Shown here: positions 44,661 to 54,870 of the stretch, one piece after another
How positions within the stretch are numbered: the stretch's first letter is position 1
How the letters are laid out: each line of letters starts with the position of its first letter
From: an uncultured Bacteroidia bacterium
GTDB taxonomy: Bacteria; Bacteroidota; Bacteroidia; Bacteroidales; UBA932
Assembly (NCBI GenBank): GCA_902785785.1
Contig: CADAAA010000003.1
Coordinates: 124,001-188,000, forward strand
DNA: 64,000 nt
Direction of reading: 5' to 3'
Notes under the pieces: model-generated
The model's input: only the letters and a program-made list of their open reading frames with translations
Databases searched by the model: none
Told to the model about the DNA's origin: nothing
Position numbers and translations under genes: made by a program

Positions 44661-45749
44661 ATGAAAAAAGCACTAATCACCGGTATTACCGGGCAGGATG
44701 GGTCCTTTCTCGCGGAGTTTTTGATCGAGAAGGGATATGAGGTTCATGGCATACTTCGGCGCAGTTCGTCGTTCAATACGGGGCGTATCGAGCATCTGTA
44801 TCTGGACGAGTGGGTGAGGGATATGAAGAAGAGGCGTCTGGTCAATCTTCATTGGGGCGACATGACGGACTCGTCGAGCCTGATCCGCATCATCTCGGAG
44901 ATCAGGCCGGATGAGATCTACAACCTTGCGGCGCAGAGCCATGTAAAGGTGTCGTTCGATGTGCCGGAGTTCACGGCGGATGCGGATGCGATAGGTGTGC
45001 TCAGGCTGCTGGAGGCCGTGCGCATCGCGGGTTTGGCGAAGACCTGCCGCATCTACCAGGCTTCGACTTCGGAGCTGTTCGGCCTGGTGCAAGAGGTGCC
45101 GCAGAAGGAGACGACGCCGTTCTATCCGCGCAGCCCGTATGGCGTGGCAAAGCAGTACGGGTTCTGGATCGTGAAGAATTATCGCGAGAGCTACGGGATG
45201 TATTGCTGCAACGGCATTCTGTTCAACCATGAGTCGGAGAGGCGAGGGGAGACGTTCGTGACGCGCAAGATCACGCTCGCGGCTGCGCGCATTGCCCAGG
45301 GATTCCAGGACAAGCTGTACCTTGGCAATCTCAACTCGCTCCGCGACTGGGGATATGCCAAGGACTACGTGGAGTGCATGTGGCTGATGCTGCAGCAGCC
45401 GCAGCCGGACGATTTCGTGATTGCGACGGGGCAGTATCATTCCGTGCGGGAGTTCTGCACGCTGGCCTTCAAGGAGGTCGGGATCGAGCTCCGCTGGGAA
45501 GGCGAGGGCGTGGACGAGAAGGGCATCGACGTCGCGACCGGCAGGACGCTGGTCGAGGTGGATCCGAAGTACTTCCGTCCGGCCGAGGTCGACCAGCTGT
45601 TGGGCGATCCGACCAAGGCCCGGACCGTCTTGGGGTGGAATCCTCAGAAGACGAGCTTCGAGGATCTGGTGAAGATCATGGTCAAGCATGACATGAAGAA
45701 AGTTCGCAAACTTTATTTGCGCAGCAAGTTGGATGATGGAGAAGAATAG
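44661..45749 (+). CDS. gmd: GDP-mannose 4,6-dehydratase
   Basis: 362-residue extended SDR. NAD motif [13 protein letters not shown] at residue 8, [16 protein letters not shown], catalytic region ASTSELFG and YGVAKQYG (Tyr-x-x-x-Lys), and [17 protein letters not shown] typical of Gmd. It makes GDP-4-keto-6-deoxymannose for the next gene, fcl, which it overlaps by 17 bp. Own promoter directly upstream. Confidence 0.95.
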   Translation: MKKALITGITGQDGSFLAEFLIEKGYEVHGILRRSSSFNTGRIEHLYLDEWVRDMKKRRLVNLHWGDMTDSSSLIRIISEIRPDEIYNLAAQSHVKVSFDVPEFTADADAIGVLRLLEAVRIAGLAKTCRIYQASTSELFGLVQEVPQKETTPFYPRSPYGVAKQYGFWIVKNYRESYGMYCCNGILFNHESERRGETFVTRKITLAAARIAQGFQDKLYLGNLNSLRDWGYAKDYVECMWLMLQQPQPDDFVIATGQYHSVREFCTLAFKEVGIELRWEGEGVDEKGIDVATGRTLVEVDPKYFRPAEVDQLLGDPTKARTVLGWNPQKTSFEDLVKIMVKHDMKKVRKLYLRSKLDDGEE

Positions 45750-46677
45750 CAAGATCTACGTGGCCGGGCACCGGGGAATGGTGGGTTCGGCCATCGTCCG
45801 CGAGCTTCAGAGGCAGGGTTATACCAATATCGTCGTGCGGACGCACAAGGAGCTGGACCTTTGCCGGCAGGCGGATGTGGAGGCGTTTTTCGAGGCGGAG
45901 AAGCCGGAATATGTGTTCCTGGCCGCCGCCAAGGTTGGCGGCATCGTCGCCAACCAGAGTGCGCTGGCGGACTTCATGTACGACAATATGATCCTGGAGA
46001 TGAATGTGATCCATGCGGCTTGGAAGAACGGCTGCAAGAAGCTGGAATTCCTGGGGTCGTCGTGCATTTACCCGCGCATGGCGCCGCAGCCTATGCCGGA
46101 GAGCTGCCTGCTGACCGGCGCGCTGGAGAAGACGAACGAGGCTTACGCCTTGGCTAAGATATCCGGCCTGAAGTACTGCGAGTTCCTGAACAGGCAGTAC
46201 GGGACGGACTATATCTCGGTGATGCCGACCAATCTGTACGGGCCGAATGACAACTACCATCCGGAGCATTCGCATGTGCTGCCGGCCCTGATCCGTCGCT
46301 TCCACGAAGCGAAGGTGGCCGGCGCGCCTTCCGTCACCTGCTGGGGTGACGGGTCTCCTCTGCGGGAATTCCTCTATGTGGATGACCTCGCCAATCTGTG
46401 CGTGTTCCTGATGAACAATTATTCCGGCAATGAGACCGTGAATGCCGGTACAGGCAAGGAGCTGACTATCAAGGAACTGACTGAGTTGGTGGCCAAGGTG
46501 GTCGGTTATACCGGAGAGATCCTTTGGGATACTACGCGTCCCAACGGGACGCCGCGCAAGCTCTTGGACGTGTCCAAGGCCACTGCGCTCGGCTGGACTT
46601 ACAAGACCGAGCTGGAGGACGGCATCAGGCTGGCGTATGATGATTTCTTGAACAATCCAATGCGCGCGGAGCGGTAA
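45733..46677 (+). CDS. fcl: GDP-L-fucose synthase
   Basis: 314 residues. NADP motif [47 protein letters not shown] and the catalytic YALAKISG are the Fcl/WcaG signature; FLYVDDLA follows. Epimerase/reductase converting the Gmd product to GDP-L-fucose. Two start codons in a row (45733, 45736). Stop overlaps the next gene by one base. With gmd it gives a de novo GDP-fucose supply for the surface glycan. Confidence 0.95.
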   Translation: MMEKNSKIYVAGHRGMVGSAIVRELQRQGYTNIVVRTHKELDLCRQADVEAFFEAEKPEYVFLAAAKVGGIVANQSALADFMYDNMILEMNVIHAAWKNGCKKLEFLGSSCIYPRMAPQPMPESCLLTGALEKTNEAYALAKISGLKYCEFLNRQYGTDYISVMPTNLYGPNDNYHPEHSHVLPALIRRFHEAKVAGAPSVTCWGDGSPLREFLYVDDLANLCVFLMNNYSGNETVNAGTGKELTIKELTELVAKVVGYTGEILWDTTRPNGTPRKLLDVSKATALGWTYKTELEDGIRLAYDDFLNNPMRAER

Positions 46678-47843
46678 TGGCAAAGAAGGTTTTTGTTTCG
46701 GGATGTTATGACCTGCTGCACAGCGGGCATGTGGAGTTTTTCCGGCAGGCGTCGGCGTATGGCGACTTGTATGTGGGTATCGGGTCGGATGCGACGATAT
46801 TGGACTATAAGCATCACAAGACCGTTTACAGTGAGCAGGAAAGGCTCTTCATGGTGAAGAGCATCCGCTATGTGAAGGATGCGTTCATCAATGCCGGAAG
46901 CGGGGTGATGGATTTCGTGCCGACTGTGGATTTCCTCAAGCCGGATATACTGGTCGTGAATGAGGATGGCGGGAGCGAGGAGAAGAAGCGGTTTTGCGAA
47001 GAGCGGGGGATCGAGTACGTAGTACTCTCCCGCGACCCCCACGAGGGGCTGGAGGCCCGCTCGAGCACATCTTTGAAGAAAGTGGGGAGCCGGATACCGA
47101 CGCGTCTGGACCTGGCGGGGACGTGGATAGACCAGCCGTATGTGTCTTGTTTCGCTCCGGGCTGGGCTATCACGATCTCGCTGGAGCCGACGTTCGAGGT
47201 GCGGGAGCGTTGCGGGCTGTCGACTTCAACGCGCAATGTGATAAAGAAGATATGGCCTTACCAGCTGCCGAACATGGACCCCGAGATGCTGGCTAAACTG
47301 GTTTTCTGCTTCGAGAATGACCCCGAGCGGTCCGACGGGATCGTGTCCGGGGCTCAGGATTCCATCGGAATCTGCGTGCCCGGACTCTGCCGGCATTATT
47401 ATGACAACCGTTTCTGGCCGGACAAGATCGAGACCTGCTACGACGAGAATGTACTCTCGTGGCTGGAGGAACATCTGTGCATGATACCGATGTTTCCCCG
47501 GCGGCCGGGGTGCTCGGTGGTAGCCGGGAAGGATATCACCGAGGCTAAGGTCCGGGCGCTCGCGTCCGCAGCGGAACGCTGCTGGGACGCGATCCTGGCC
47601 CGGGACCTCGACGCCTTCGCCGGCGCCTACCGGGCCTCCTTCGAGGCCCAGGTGGCGATGTTCCCGGCGATGATCCAGCCCGGCGTGCAGGAGTACATTG
47701 ACATGTACTCCGCCCAGCCGGGCGTCCTCGCCTGGAAGATGCCGGGCGCCGGCGGCGGGGGCTACCTCGCGCTCGTCTGCGCCTCGCGCTCCGCCTTCCC
47801 CCCCGCCGCCATCCCCCTCACCATCCGCCGCCCCGGTATGTAA
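46677..47843 (+). CDS. Cytidylyltransferase fused to GHMP-kinase-like domain
   Basis: 388 residues. Residues 1-140: nucleotidyltransferase with FVSGCYDLLHSGHVEFFRQA (HSGH). Residues about 145-375: GHMP-like fold, RLDLAGTWIDQPYVS and MPGAGGGGYLALV, but the usual ATP loop is replaced by SGAQDSIGICVPGL, so kinase activity is uncertain. Similar fusions occur in Bacteroidales polysaccharide loci. The last 11 residues (IPLTIRRPGM) are encoded by the first unit of a 45-bp tandem repeat, so the natural C-terminus seems overwritten. Substrate unknown; a role in nucleotide-sugar supply fits the gmd-fcl operon. Confidence 0.75.
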   Translation: MAKKVFVSGCYDLLHSGHVEFFRQASAYGDLYVGIGSDATILDYKHHKTVYSEQERLFMVKSIRYVKDAFINAGSGVMDFVPTVDFLKPDILVVNEDGGSEEKKRFCEERGIEYVVLSRDPHEGLEARSSTSLKKVGSRIPTRLDLAGTWIDQPYVSCFAPGWAITISLEPTFEVRERCGLSTSTRNVIKKIWPYQLPNMDPEMLAKLVFCFENDPERSDGIVSGAQDSIGICVPGLCRHYYDNRFWPDKIETCYDENVLSWLEEHLCMIPMFPRRPGCSVVAGKDITEAKVRALASAAERCWDAILARDLDAFAGAYRASFEAQVAMFPAMIQPGVQEYIDMYSAQPGVLAWKMPGAGGGGYLALVCASRSAFPPAAIPLTIRRPGM

Positions 47844-48108
47844 CCCCTCCGCCATCCCCCCTCACCATCCGCTGCCCGTATGTGACCCCGCCGCCGTGAT
47901 CCCCCTCACCATCCGCCGCCCCGGTATGTATCCCGCCAGCCTGCTCTCTCTCACCATCCGCTGCCCGGTATGTGACCCCGCCGCCGTGATCCCCCTCACC
48001 ATCCGCTGCCCGGTATGTGACCCCGCCGCCGTGATCCCCCTCACCTTCCGCCGCCCCGGTATGTAACCCCGCCGCCGTGATCCCCCTCACCTTTCGCCGC
48101 CGTATTCC
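47811..48108. repeat. 45-bp GC-rich tandem repeat
   Basis: TCACC within ATCCCCCTCACCATCCGC recurs near 47818, 47862, 47906, 47951, 47996, 48041 and 48087: seven units of 44-46 bp. The first unit encodes the end of the cytidylyltransferase/kinase protein. Confidence 0.9.
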
Positions 48109-48116
48109 TCCTTGCC

Positions 48117-48227
48117 GTGTGTTTTGTAAGTGATTGATTATACGACTATTGACTGAAACCTCATCCTCCGTTTTAGATAGGGAATTTTAGCGGATCAAAT
48201 TGATTTTCAATCCATTGCAAAACACGC
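48117..48227. repeat. 110-bp element, diverged copy 3
   Basis: 111 bp with ends GTGTGTTTTGTAA and TTGCAAAACACGC. Compared with copies 1 and 2 the stem core GCAAT/ATTGC has become GTTTT/AAAAC on both sides, keeping pairing. The interior CCGTTTTAGATAGGGAATTT aligns with CCGTTTTTGAGACGGGGAATTT-type sequence of copy 2. Confidence 0.75.
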
Positions 48228-48277
48228 TTCTGTCTCAGGCAACTATAAACTAGAGATCTACTGAATACATTTAGGAT

Positions 48278-48505
48278 ATGGATAAGATAACGTTCGTCAA
48301 ACGCGTCGCCATCTGGGTGGCGGTGGTAGCTGCTTTGGCCATCGCCGTCATCGGCCTCTGCTTCGGCCGCGTCATCGAAGGCTCCCTCGCCGCCGAGATA
48401 GGGAAGTGGGTTCTTATGGGCCTCGTGGTCATCGGCATCTTGGAGGGCTTCGTCTACTTCCTCGGTCCCTTGATCTGGCACTTCACCTACGGCAAACGAA
48501 AGTGA
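48278..48505 (+). CDS. Small two-helix membrane protein
   Basis: 75 residues. Two hydrophobic segments (about 12-29 and 43-63), positively charged N-terminus MDKITFVKR and C-terminus YGKRK. No family recognised. AGGAT lies 5 bases before the ATG. Codon use is GC-rich like the core genome. It stands alone between repeats. Confidence 0.6.
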   Translation: MDKITFVKRVAIWVAVVAALAIAVIGLCFGRVIEGSLAAEIGKWVLMGLVVIGILEGFVYFLGPLIWHFTYGKRK

Positions 48506-48682
48506 CCGTGCGCAACTGACCGAATCGCTGTTAACTTGCCGGACATTTCGCCTGCGTCAAACGCAAATAGCTGGATCACAATTGACCGAATGACTAAATG
48601 ACTGAGCGCCCTAGGACGTTTTTGCCTAAATGACTTTTCGAGGAGTTGCGTTCGCAGCTCCTTTTTCGTTTCCTCCTGTCTG

Positions 48683-49015
48683 GCGCATGTTTTCCCCGTT
48701 TTTGTGCGCTTTTCGCCGGAATCGGCTGCTTCCGCGCACGTTTTTCCCGTTTTCGTGCGCTTTTCCCCGTGATCGTCTGCTTCCGCGCACGTTTTCCTCA
48801 TTTTCGTGCGCTTTTCCCGGTGATCGTCTGCTTCCGCGCGCGTTTTCCTCATTTTTGTGCGCTTTTCCCCGTGATCGTCTGCTTCCGCGCATGTTTTCCC
48901 CATTTTCGTGCGCTTTTCCCGCTGATCGTCTGCTTATGCGCACGTTTTCCCCGTTTTCGTGCGCTTTTCCCCGTGATCGTCTGCTTCCGCGCATGTTTTC
49001 CCCGTTTTTGTGCGC
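48683..49015. repeat. 51-bp hairpin array D
   Basis: Seven units at 48683, 48734, 48785, 48836, 48887, 48938 and 48989. Each has a 27-bp hairpin (GCGCACG/CGTGCGC, with A-to-G and T-G wobble variants) and a 24-bp linker such as CTTTTCCCCGTGATCGTCTG plus a few bases. All three frames on both strands stay largely open because 51 is a multiple of 3. That is an artefact. No gene was found in 49016-49247. Confidence 0.9.
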
Positions 49016-49247
49016 TTCACTGCCGCCTTTCCTCCTTTCCGCCAGCCCATTATAATATGTTTTTCGCCCTCCTTCTCGCTATTTCCCCATTTCCTTTCTC
49101 CATTTCCGCCCTTTCCACTAGCACTTCCTATTTCTCTAACCCTCTCCTCTCGCCCTTTTCGTCCTTCTGATTTCCTCTCTTTCGCCCCTACCTATCTTTA
49201 GCGCTTCCTCTCTCTTACTTCCCCTCCCGCCATCTCCTTCCGCACCT

Positions 49248-49421
49248 CTCTAACCCGGGCACAATTCACTATTTGGCGATATGCATCAAGCGCGAAATCG
49301 GCCTTTGAGGGGCAAAAACGCGGCAGATGCGACATTGTAATGTCGCATGAAGAGCGTTTTCCTTCACCAAATGCCGAAAGTGCGCTTGGTCGGAATTGCA
49401 CTGGGGAGCGCTTTGGCCTAC
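49248..49421. repeat. Approximately 175-bp direct repeat, copy 1
   Basis: Runs from CTCTAACC to TTTGGCCTA; nearly identical to 49911-50092. It contains a perfect 10-bp palindrome ATGCGACATT/AATGTCGCAT at 49327-49348. No coding potential was recognised. Confidence 0.85.
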
Positions 49422-49576
49422 TACTGAGTGAGCTTCACGACTTGCTACTGGGCGTGCTTCTGGGAGGGGCTACCACGATGGGTCTTTTCCTGAGGGCGCT
49501 TCTGGGGGGGCTGCCGATATGAGCCTTCTTCTGAATGCGCTTCTATAGTAATCAATGCTATTCTATTTTAATCCTG

Positions 49577-49688
49577 CCGCGACGGCAAATATGTGGGTGG
49601 TTTTTGGGCGTCGCGGTTTGTTTTTGTGTGGATTGGGGCAGTTTTGTGACGCGACGTTGAAAAAACGGCTTATATCTGGGCGTCGCGG
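49577..49688. repeat. CGTCGCGG repeats
   Basis: CCGCGACG at 49577, CGTCGCGG at 49609, CGCGACG at about 49650 and CGTCGCGG at 49681 alternate orientation and can pair. The same words form the hairpin at 55652-55695. The DNA between here and 49910 is GT-rich and holds no gene I can support. Confidence 0.65.
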
Positions 49689-49910
49689 TGAGGGCGTTGG
49701 AGGGGCCAGCGAGTGTGTTGTTGAGGTTGAGGTCTGTGAGGGTGATGGTTGGGAAGGGTGGGGGTGACAGTTTGTGAGGGTGATCGTCGGTGTGGGTGGA
49801 GAGCTCTTGAAAGTGTGGGGAGGGACGGTAGATTTGTTCTGACGTTGGAATGTTTGAGGATATGTTTAGAATGTGAGGGGCTGTAAGTGCCACCCATTCT
49901 CTTCTGCTTT

Positions 49911-50092
49911 CTCTAACCAGGGCGCAATTTACTACTTGGCGATATGCATCAAGCGCGAAATCGGCCTTTGAGGGGCAAAAACGCGGCAGATGCGACATTA
50001 AAATGTCGCATGAAGAGCGTTTTCCCTCGCCAAATGCCAAAAGTGCGCTTGGTCGGAATTGTATTGGGGGGGCGCTTGGGCTAAGCTTGCAA
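49911..50092. repeat. Approximately 180-bp direct repeat, copy 2
   Basis: Second copy of 49248-49421, offset by 663 bp, with the palindrome at 49990-50011. Both copies keep the arm sequences exactly; only the 2-nt loop differs (GT versus AA). Confidence 0.85.
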
Positions 50093-50286
50093 CTGAGCTG
50101 GTTTGGGTGGTCTGGTCTGGTCTGATCTGGTCTTGTCTGGCCTGGGCAAGGCTAGGGAGGTTGGGTTAGGCTAAGTTTAAGGCCAGGGGTAATGGTAAAA
50201 TGAGGGTAAAGGTGAAGGTGAAAGAGATGGTGATGAGTGTGATGCTGAGAGAGAGGGTGATGGCGATGGCGGGTGAGAAGGATAGG
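50093..50286. repeat. Pentanucleotide and GGTGA-rich low-complexity DNA
   Basis: TGGTC-like pentamers repeat at about 50108-50145, followed by AGGGTAAAGGTGAAGGTG-type purine runs up to the DUF819 stop. No gene recognised. Confidence 0.6.
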
Positions 50287-51537
50287 CTAGAGGAGGGTGA
50301 GGAGGTGGGAGATGAGGAAGCCGAGGTAGTTGCCGGCGGCGTAGCCGATGACGCCAACGGCGAGGCCGCCGGCGAGGACGCGGCGGTTGTTCATTGCGGC
50401 AGCCATCATGGGGACGAAGGGCGGGGAGCAGATGTAGGCGACGGAGCTGATCGTCATGGTGTCGGCGTCGATCTTGAGGAGCCTGGCGAGGAGGACTTGG
50501 AGGAGGAGGGAGCCGAAGACGACGAAGGCGAGGTAGCCGAGGAGGTTGACACTGCCGGAGATGCTGAGGTTGCGGAGGTCGGCCATGGAGGCGACGACGA
50601 CGGAGAAGACATAGATGAAATACATTCCGATGTCGTAGCTGTGGCGGAGTTGTTTGATGGGGCGCCAGAAGGAGGCGGCGATGCCGAGGGTGGTGAGGGA
50701 GAGGATGAGGACGGTCATGAAGGCGGCGTCGCCGGCGAGGAGGCCGAGGCTGGCCGAGATGCCGATGATGAGGGCATCGACGGCCAGGAGGATGGCGGCG
50801 TCGCGGAGGCCCCGGCGGGTGAAGAGCCCCTGGAAGGGGCGCTCCGCCCGCCCGCCGGCAGCCTCTGGCTCGCCACCGCCGGCCCCGGGGCGATCGGTTG
50901 CCCCGGACGCGCTGGTGGAGTCGAGGTTGCCGTTTGCCTCGGGCGCCATGGTTGGCTTGAGGCCGGTTATGGGGCCGGGGGCAATGGCGTCGGAGTCGTG
51001 GGGGAGGATGCGGCGGAAGAGCTTGAAGCCGATGGCGAGGAGGAAGGTCACGTAGAGGAAGCTGACCGCCATGTCGAACGAGTTGAGGAGGACGAAGGTC
51101 TCCTCGGGGACGTCCAGCATGACTTGGAGGGAGGCGAGGTTGATGGTGCCGCCGGTGTAGACGCCGGTGAGCATGCCGCCGATCTTGGGGCCGTCCTTGA
51201 GACCTTTGCCGAAGAGGAGGTAGCCGGCGATGACGGCGGCGGTGACGGCGAGCATGCCGGACAGGAGGGCTAGCAGTTGGCTGCGCGTTCCGCTGCGGCG
51301 GAAAGTGCAGGAGAACAGCATGAGCGGGATGGCCAGGGGGACCATGGCGCTGGAGAGCGCCTGCTGGATCCGCGCCATCCCGGCAGGGTGGAAGAGGTTG
51401 CCGACGAGGATGCCGAGCAGATAGAGGATCAGGACGGGGCCGATTTTGCCGAGCGTCGGGAATTGCCGGCAGAGCCGGAGGACTCCCGCCGGGGCAAGGA
51501 GGAAGAACAGCGTTATGAGGATGGTTCCTGCTGACAT
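50287..51537 (-). CDS. DUF819 integral membrane protein
   Basis: 416 residues with about ten helices. VLILYLLGILVGNLF, ALSSAMVPLAIPLMLFSC, GMLTGVYTGGTINLASL and YICSPPFVPMMAAAMNNR are conserved DUF819 segments. A transporter-like function is assumed in the family but no substrate is known. Between helices, residues about 181-236 form a Gly/Ala/Pro-rich loop encoded by GC-rich hairpin-prone DNA. It follows xerC by 3 bp and is the last gene of the cca-xerC unit. Confidence 0.82.
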   Translation of the reverse strand: MSAGTILITLFFLLAPAGVLRLCRQFPTLGKIGPVLILYLLGILVGNLFHPAGMARIQQALSSAMVPLAIPLMLFSCTFRRSGTRSQLLALLSGMLAVTAAVIAGYLLFGKGLKDGPKIGGMLTGVYTGGTINLASLQVMLDVPEETFVLLNSFDMAVSFLYVTFLLAIGFKLFRRILPHDSDAIAPGPITGLKPTMAPEANGNLDSTSASGATDRPGAGGGEPEAAGGRAERPFQGLFTRRGLRDAAILLAVDALIIGISASLGLLAGDAAFMTVLILSLTTLGIAASFWRPIKQLRHSYDIGMYFIYVFSVVVASMADLRNLSISGSVNLLGYLAFVVFGSLLLQVLLARLLKIDADTMTISSVAYICSPPFVPMMAAAMNNRRVLAGGLAVGVIGYAAGNYLGFLISHLLTLL

Positions 51538-51540
51538 GTC

Positions 51541-52575
51541 CTATTTCTCGGAAGGGTCCTTGGCGCGGGGGTGGGCCTTGTCGTAGACGGCTTTGAGACG
51601 CTCGATGGAGTTGTGGGTGTAGACCTGGGTGGCCGCCAGGGAGGAGTGGCCGAGGAGCTCCTTGATGGAGTTGAGGTCGGAGCCTTCGTTGAGCAGCTCG
51701 GTCGCCAGTGTATGGCGCAGGACGTGGGGGGATTTGCGGCCGGTGATGTCGGGGACGGAGCCGAGCTCGGCCTTGACAGCCCGGTCTATGTAGACCGGGT
51801 AGAGCCGGCGGCCGGACGGAGTCCGCAGGAGCGGATCTCCGGCCGCCGGCCTCCCGCCGAAGTACACTTCGGCAGCCTCCAGATACCGCTCCGTCTCCCG
51901 CACTACCGCCGGCACGAGCGGCACGTCGCGCATCTTGTCTCCTTTTCCCTTGACTTTCAGGATATTGCGTTCAAAGTCAAGGCTTTGGATGTCGAGCGAC
52001 GCAAGCTCGGCGCGCCGGAGGCCCGTGCCGTGGAGGAACGACACGACGAGCCTCCGGAGGCGGCGCTCGTAGAGTGTCCGAGCGAGCGGGGCGGGCGCCC
52101 CGGCCGGCTGGCCATCCGGCACGCCGGCCGGCCCCGCGCCCCGCCCGCACACCTCTCGCAGCAGCTCGAGGCTGTCCTCCGACACGGCAAACTCCGTGTC
52201 GGAGAGGTAGCGCTCCATGGCCTCGTCGCGGTAGAATATCGGGAGGCGTTTCTCCGTCTTTGGACGGGTCACAAGCCGGACAGGATTGGACCGAAGGACC
52301 CCCTGGGTCATCAGGTATCTGCAGAATCCGCTGAGGACCGACAGGTGCAGATTGACTGTACGGGTGCCGAGCTTGCGGTCCTCCATGATATGGACCTCGT
52401 AATTGCGGACGGATGTAGGATTGAGCGAAGCGGCCAGCTCATCGGAAGAAGAAGGATCCTCAAGCGAATACGCTGCATACTCCGTCAGGACGTCATTATA
52501 GATGTCCCGCGTCCGCTGGGAATACCTTCGGACTGTCTCGACATAGCGGATATAATTGCCTATCAGGGGATTCAT
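51541..52575 (-). CDS. Tyrosine recombinase XerC-like
   Basis: 344 residues from MNPLIGNYIRYVE. N-terminal SAM-like core-binding domain, then catalytic Arg187 (GTGLRRAEL), Lys of KVKGKGDKMRDVPL, His284-x-x-Arg287 (HVLRHTLATELL), His310 (LGHSSLA) and Tyr319 (TQVYTHNS). Length is near family norm except for a Gly/Ala/Pro-rich insertion at residues 144-166. It lies in a housekeeping operon, so chromosome dimer resolution is likely; an alternative is another Xer-type recombinase of Bacteroidales. Confidence 0.9.
   Translation of the reverse strand: MNPLIGNYIRYVETVRRYSQRTRDIYNDVLTEYAAYSLEDPSSSDELAASLNPTSVRNYEVHIMEDRKLGTRTVNLHLSVLSGFCRYLMTQGVLRSNPVRLVTRPKTEKRLPIFYRDEAMERYLSDTEFAVSEDSLELLREVCGRGAGPAGVPDGQPAGAPAPLARTLYERRLRRLVVSFLHGTGLRRAELASLDIQSLDFERNILKVKGKGDKMRDVPLVPAVVRETERYLEAAEVYFGGRPAAGDPLLRTPSGRRLYPVYIDRAVKAELGSVPDITGRKSPHVLRHTLATELLNEGSDLNSIKELLGHSSLAATQVYTHNSIERLKAVYDKAHPRAKDPSEK
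52078..52148 (-). repeat. In-frame palindromic insertion in xerC
   Basis: GCGGGGCGGGC and CCGGCCGGC on the left pair imperfectly with GCCGGCCGG and CCCGCGCCCCGCCCGC on the right around a loop TGGCCATCCGGCAC. It encodes residues 144-166 (AGPAGVPDGQPAGAPAP) with no stop. Confidence 0.65.
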
Positions 52576-52588
52576 TGGCAAAGACGAT

Positions 52589-54102
<1,514 letters not shown>

Positions 54103-54115
<13 letters not shown>

Positions 54116-54513
54116 TGGGCAAGCATTTCTTCGTAGACCGGAGCCTTGTCGAGGAACGCGTATCCGTCCCCGGTCTTCCTGCAGATATAGGTCAGATGTC
54201 CGTTGGTCAGGAAAAGGAAAGGCACCTGCAGGACTGCGCTGTAGCGCAATGCCTGCTCCAGTACCTCCTTGCTGATCTCGATGTCCGGGCGCTTGCACTC
54301 GACGACCGCCATGGGAACGCCGCCGTGTCCGTAGACCACGATGTCCGCGCGCCATTTCTTGCCTGCACCGTACTCCAGGGCCACTTCGCTCATCATCTGA
54401 TGGAGCGGAACGCCCGCCGCGGTGCGGAGCTGCTCGATGAACCACTGGCGCACCCGCTCCTCGGGCGTGAGGGACACGTCCTTGCGTCTGAGCGGGTCAT
54501 ATATCGATTCCAT
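54103..54513 (-). CDS. PD-(D/E)XK nuclease-fold protein (HSDR_N-like)
   Basis: 136 residues from MESIYDPLRRKDVSLT (a GTG two codons earlier is possible). LTPEERVRQWFIEQL, RADIVVYGHGGVPMAVVECK with Asp and Glu-x-Lys of the nuclease fold, and LEQALRYSAVLQVPFLFLTNG match the N-terminal domain of type I restriction HsdR subunits, here alone without motor domains. Such stand-alone genes are conserved beside housekeeping genes in Bacteroidetes. Function unknown; maintenance rather than restriction is possible. Confidence 0.78.
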
Positions 54514-54556
54514 GGTCACTTTCGGCAGATTGACATCAATTTTCCTGACAAGATTA

Positions 54557-54585
54557 CAAAGTTAACATATTTTTGTTTATATTTG
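54557..54585. promoter_or_regulatory. Divergent promoter boxes: HSDR_N-cca-xerC unit (-) and tRNA-Ser (+)
   Basis: 54557-54564 on the minus strand is TAACTTTG; 54578-54585 on the plus strand is TATATTTG. Both match TAnnTTTG and are placed for starts about 40 nt before the nuclease-like gene and about 10 nt before the tRNA. A second TATTTTTG occurs on the plus strand at 54568-54575. Confidence 0.6.
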
Positions 54586-54602
54586 CACCCGCAAACCGCA
54601 AA

Positions 54603-54690
54603 GGAGAGGTGCTCGAGTGGCTGAAGAGGCGCGTCTGGAAAGCGCGTGACCTCCCAAAGGGGTTCGCGGGTTCGAATCCCGCCCTCTCCG
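54603..54690 (+). tRNA. tRNA-Ser (GGA anticodon)
   Basis: Acceptor arms GGAGAGG and CCTCTCC with discriminator G; anticodon arm CGCGT-CTGGAAA-GCGCG gives anticodon GGA, reading UCC/UCU; a long variable arm, as in class II tRNAs; T arm GCGGGTTCGAATCCCGC. CCA is not encoded, consistent with need for the nearby cca product. Confidence 0.95.
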
Positions 54691-54696
54691 CTGAAA

Positions 54697-54724
54697 GCCG
54701 AGGCTGTCATCAGCCTCGGCTTTT
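54697..54724 (+). terminator. tRNA-Ser terminator
   Basis: GCCGAGGCTG and CAGCCTCGGC form a perfect 10-bp stem with a TCAT loop, followed by TTTT, 6 bases after the tRNA. Confidence 0.9.
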
Positions 54725-54870
54725 CGCGTCGACGGCGGGATCACCCTTTCTCTTTTTTTCTCGAGCGCGGAATCTAATTCATCAGTTGTGCCTTTGCGTC
54801 GATGGTGGTCCCAAGTCCTCTCCCCCTCAGCGCTCTGCACCGGTCCCCACCACTCCCGCAGCGTGTCCCG

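Noticed and set aside
48630-49170. Long frames of Phe/Arg/Cys-rich repeats
   Set aside because: Products of the 51-bp array, open in several frames at once because the unit is a multiple of 3.
50200-51273. 357-codon plus-strand frame over the DUF819 gene
   Set aside because: Glu/Gly/Ala-rich shadow of a membrane protein gene on the other strand.
54116-54445. Upstream extension of the cca reading frame
   Set aside because: It overlaps the nuclease-like gene fully and adds an Arg-rich non-homologous N-terminus; family members start at the Met used here.
54603-54690. tRNA-Ser as attachment site of an integrated element
   Set aside because: No second partial tRNA copy and no phage or integrative genes nearby; the adjacent xerC-like gene is in a housekeeping operon.
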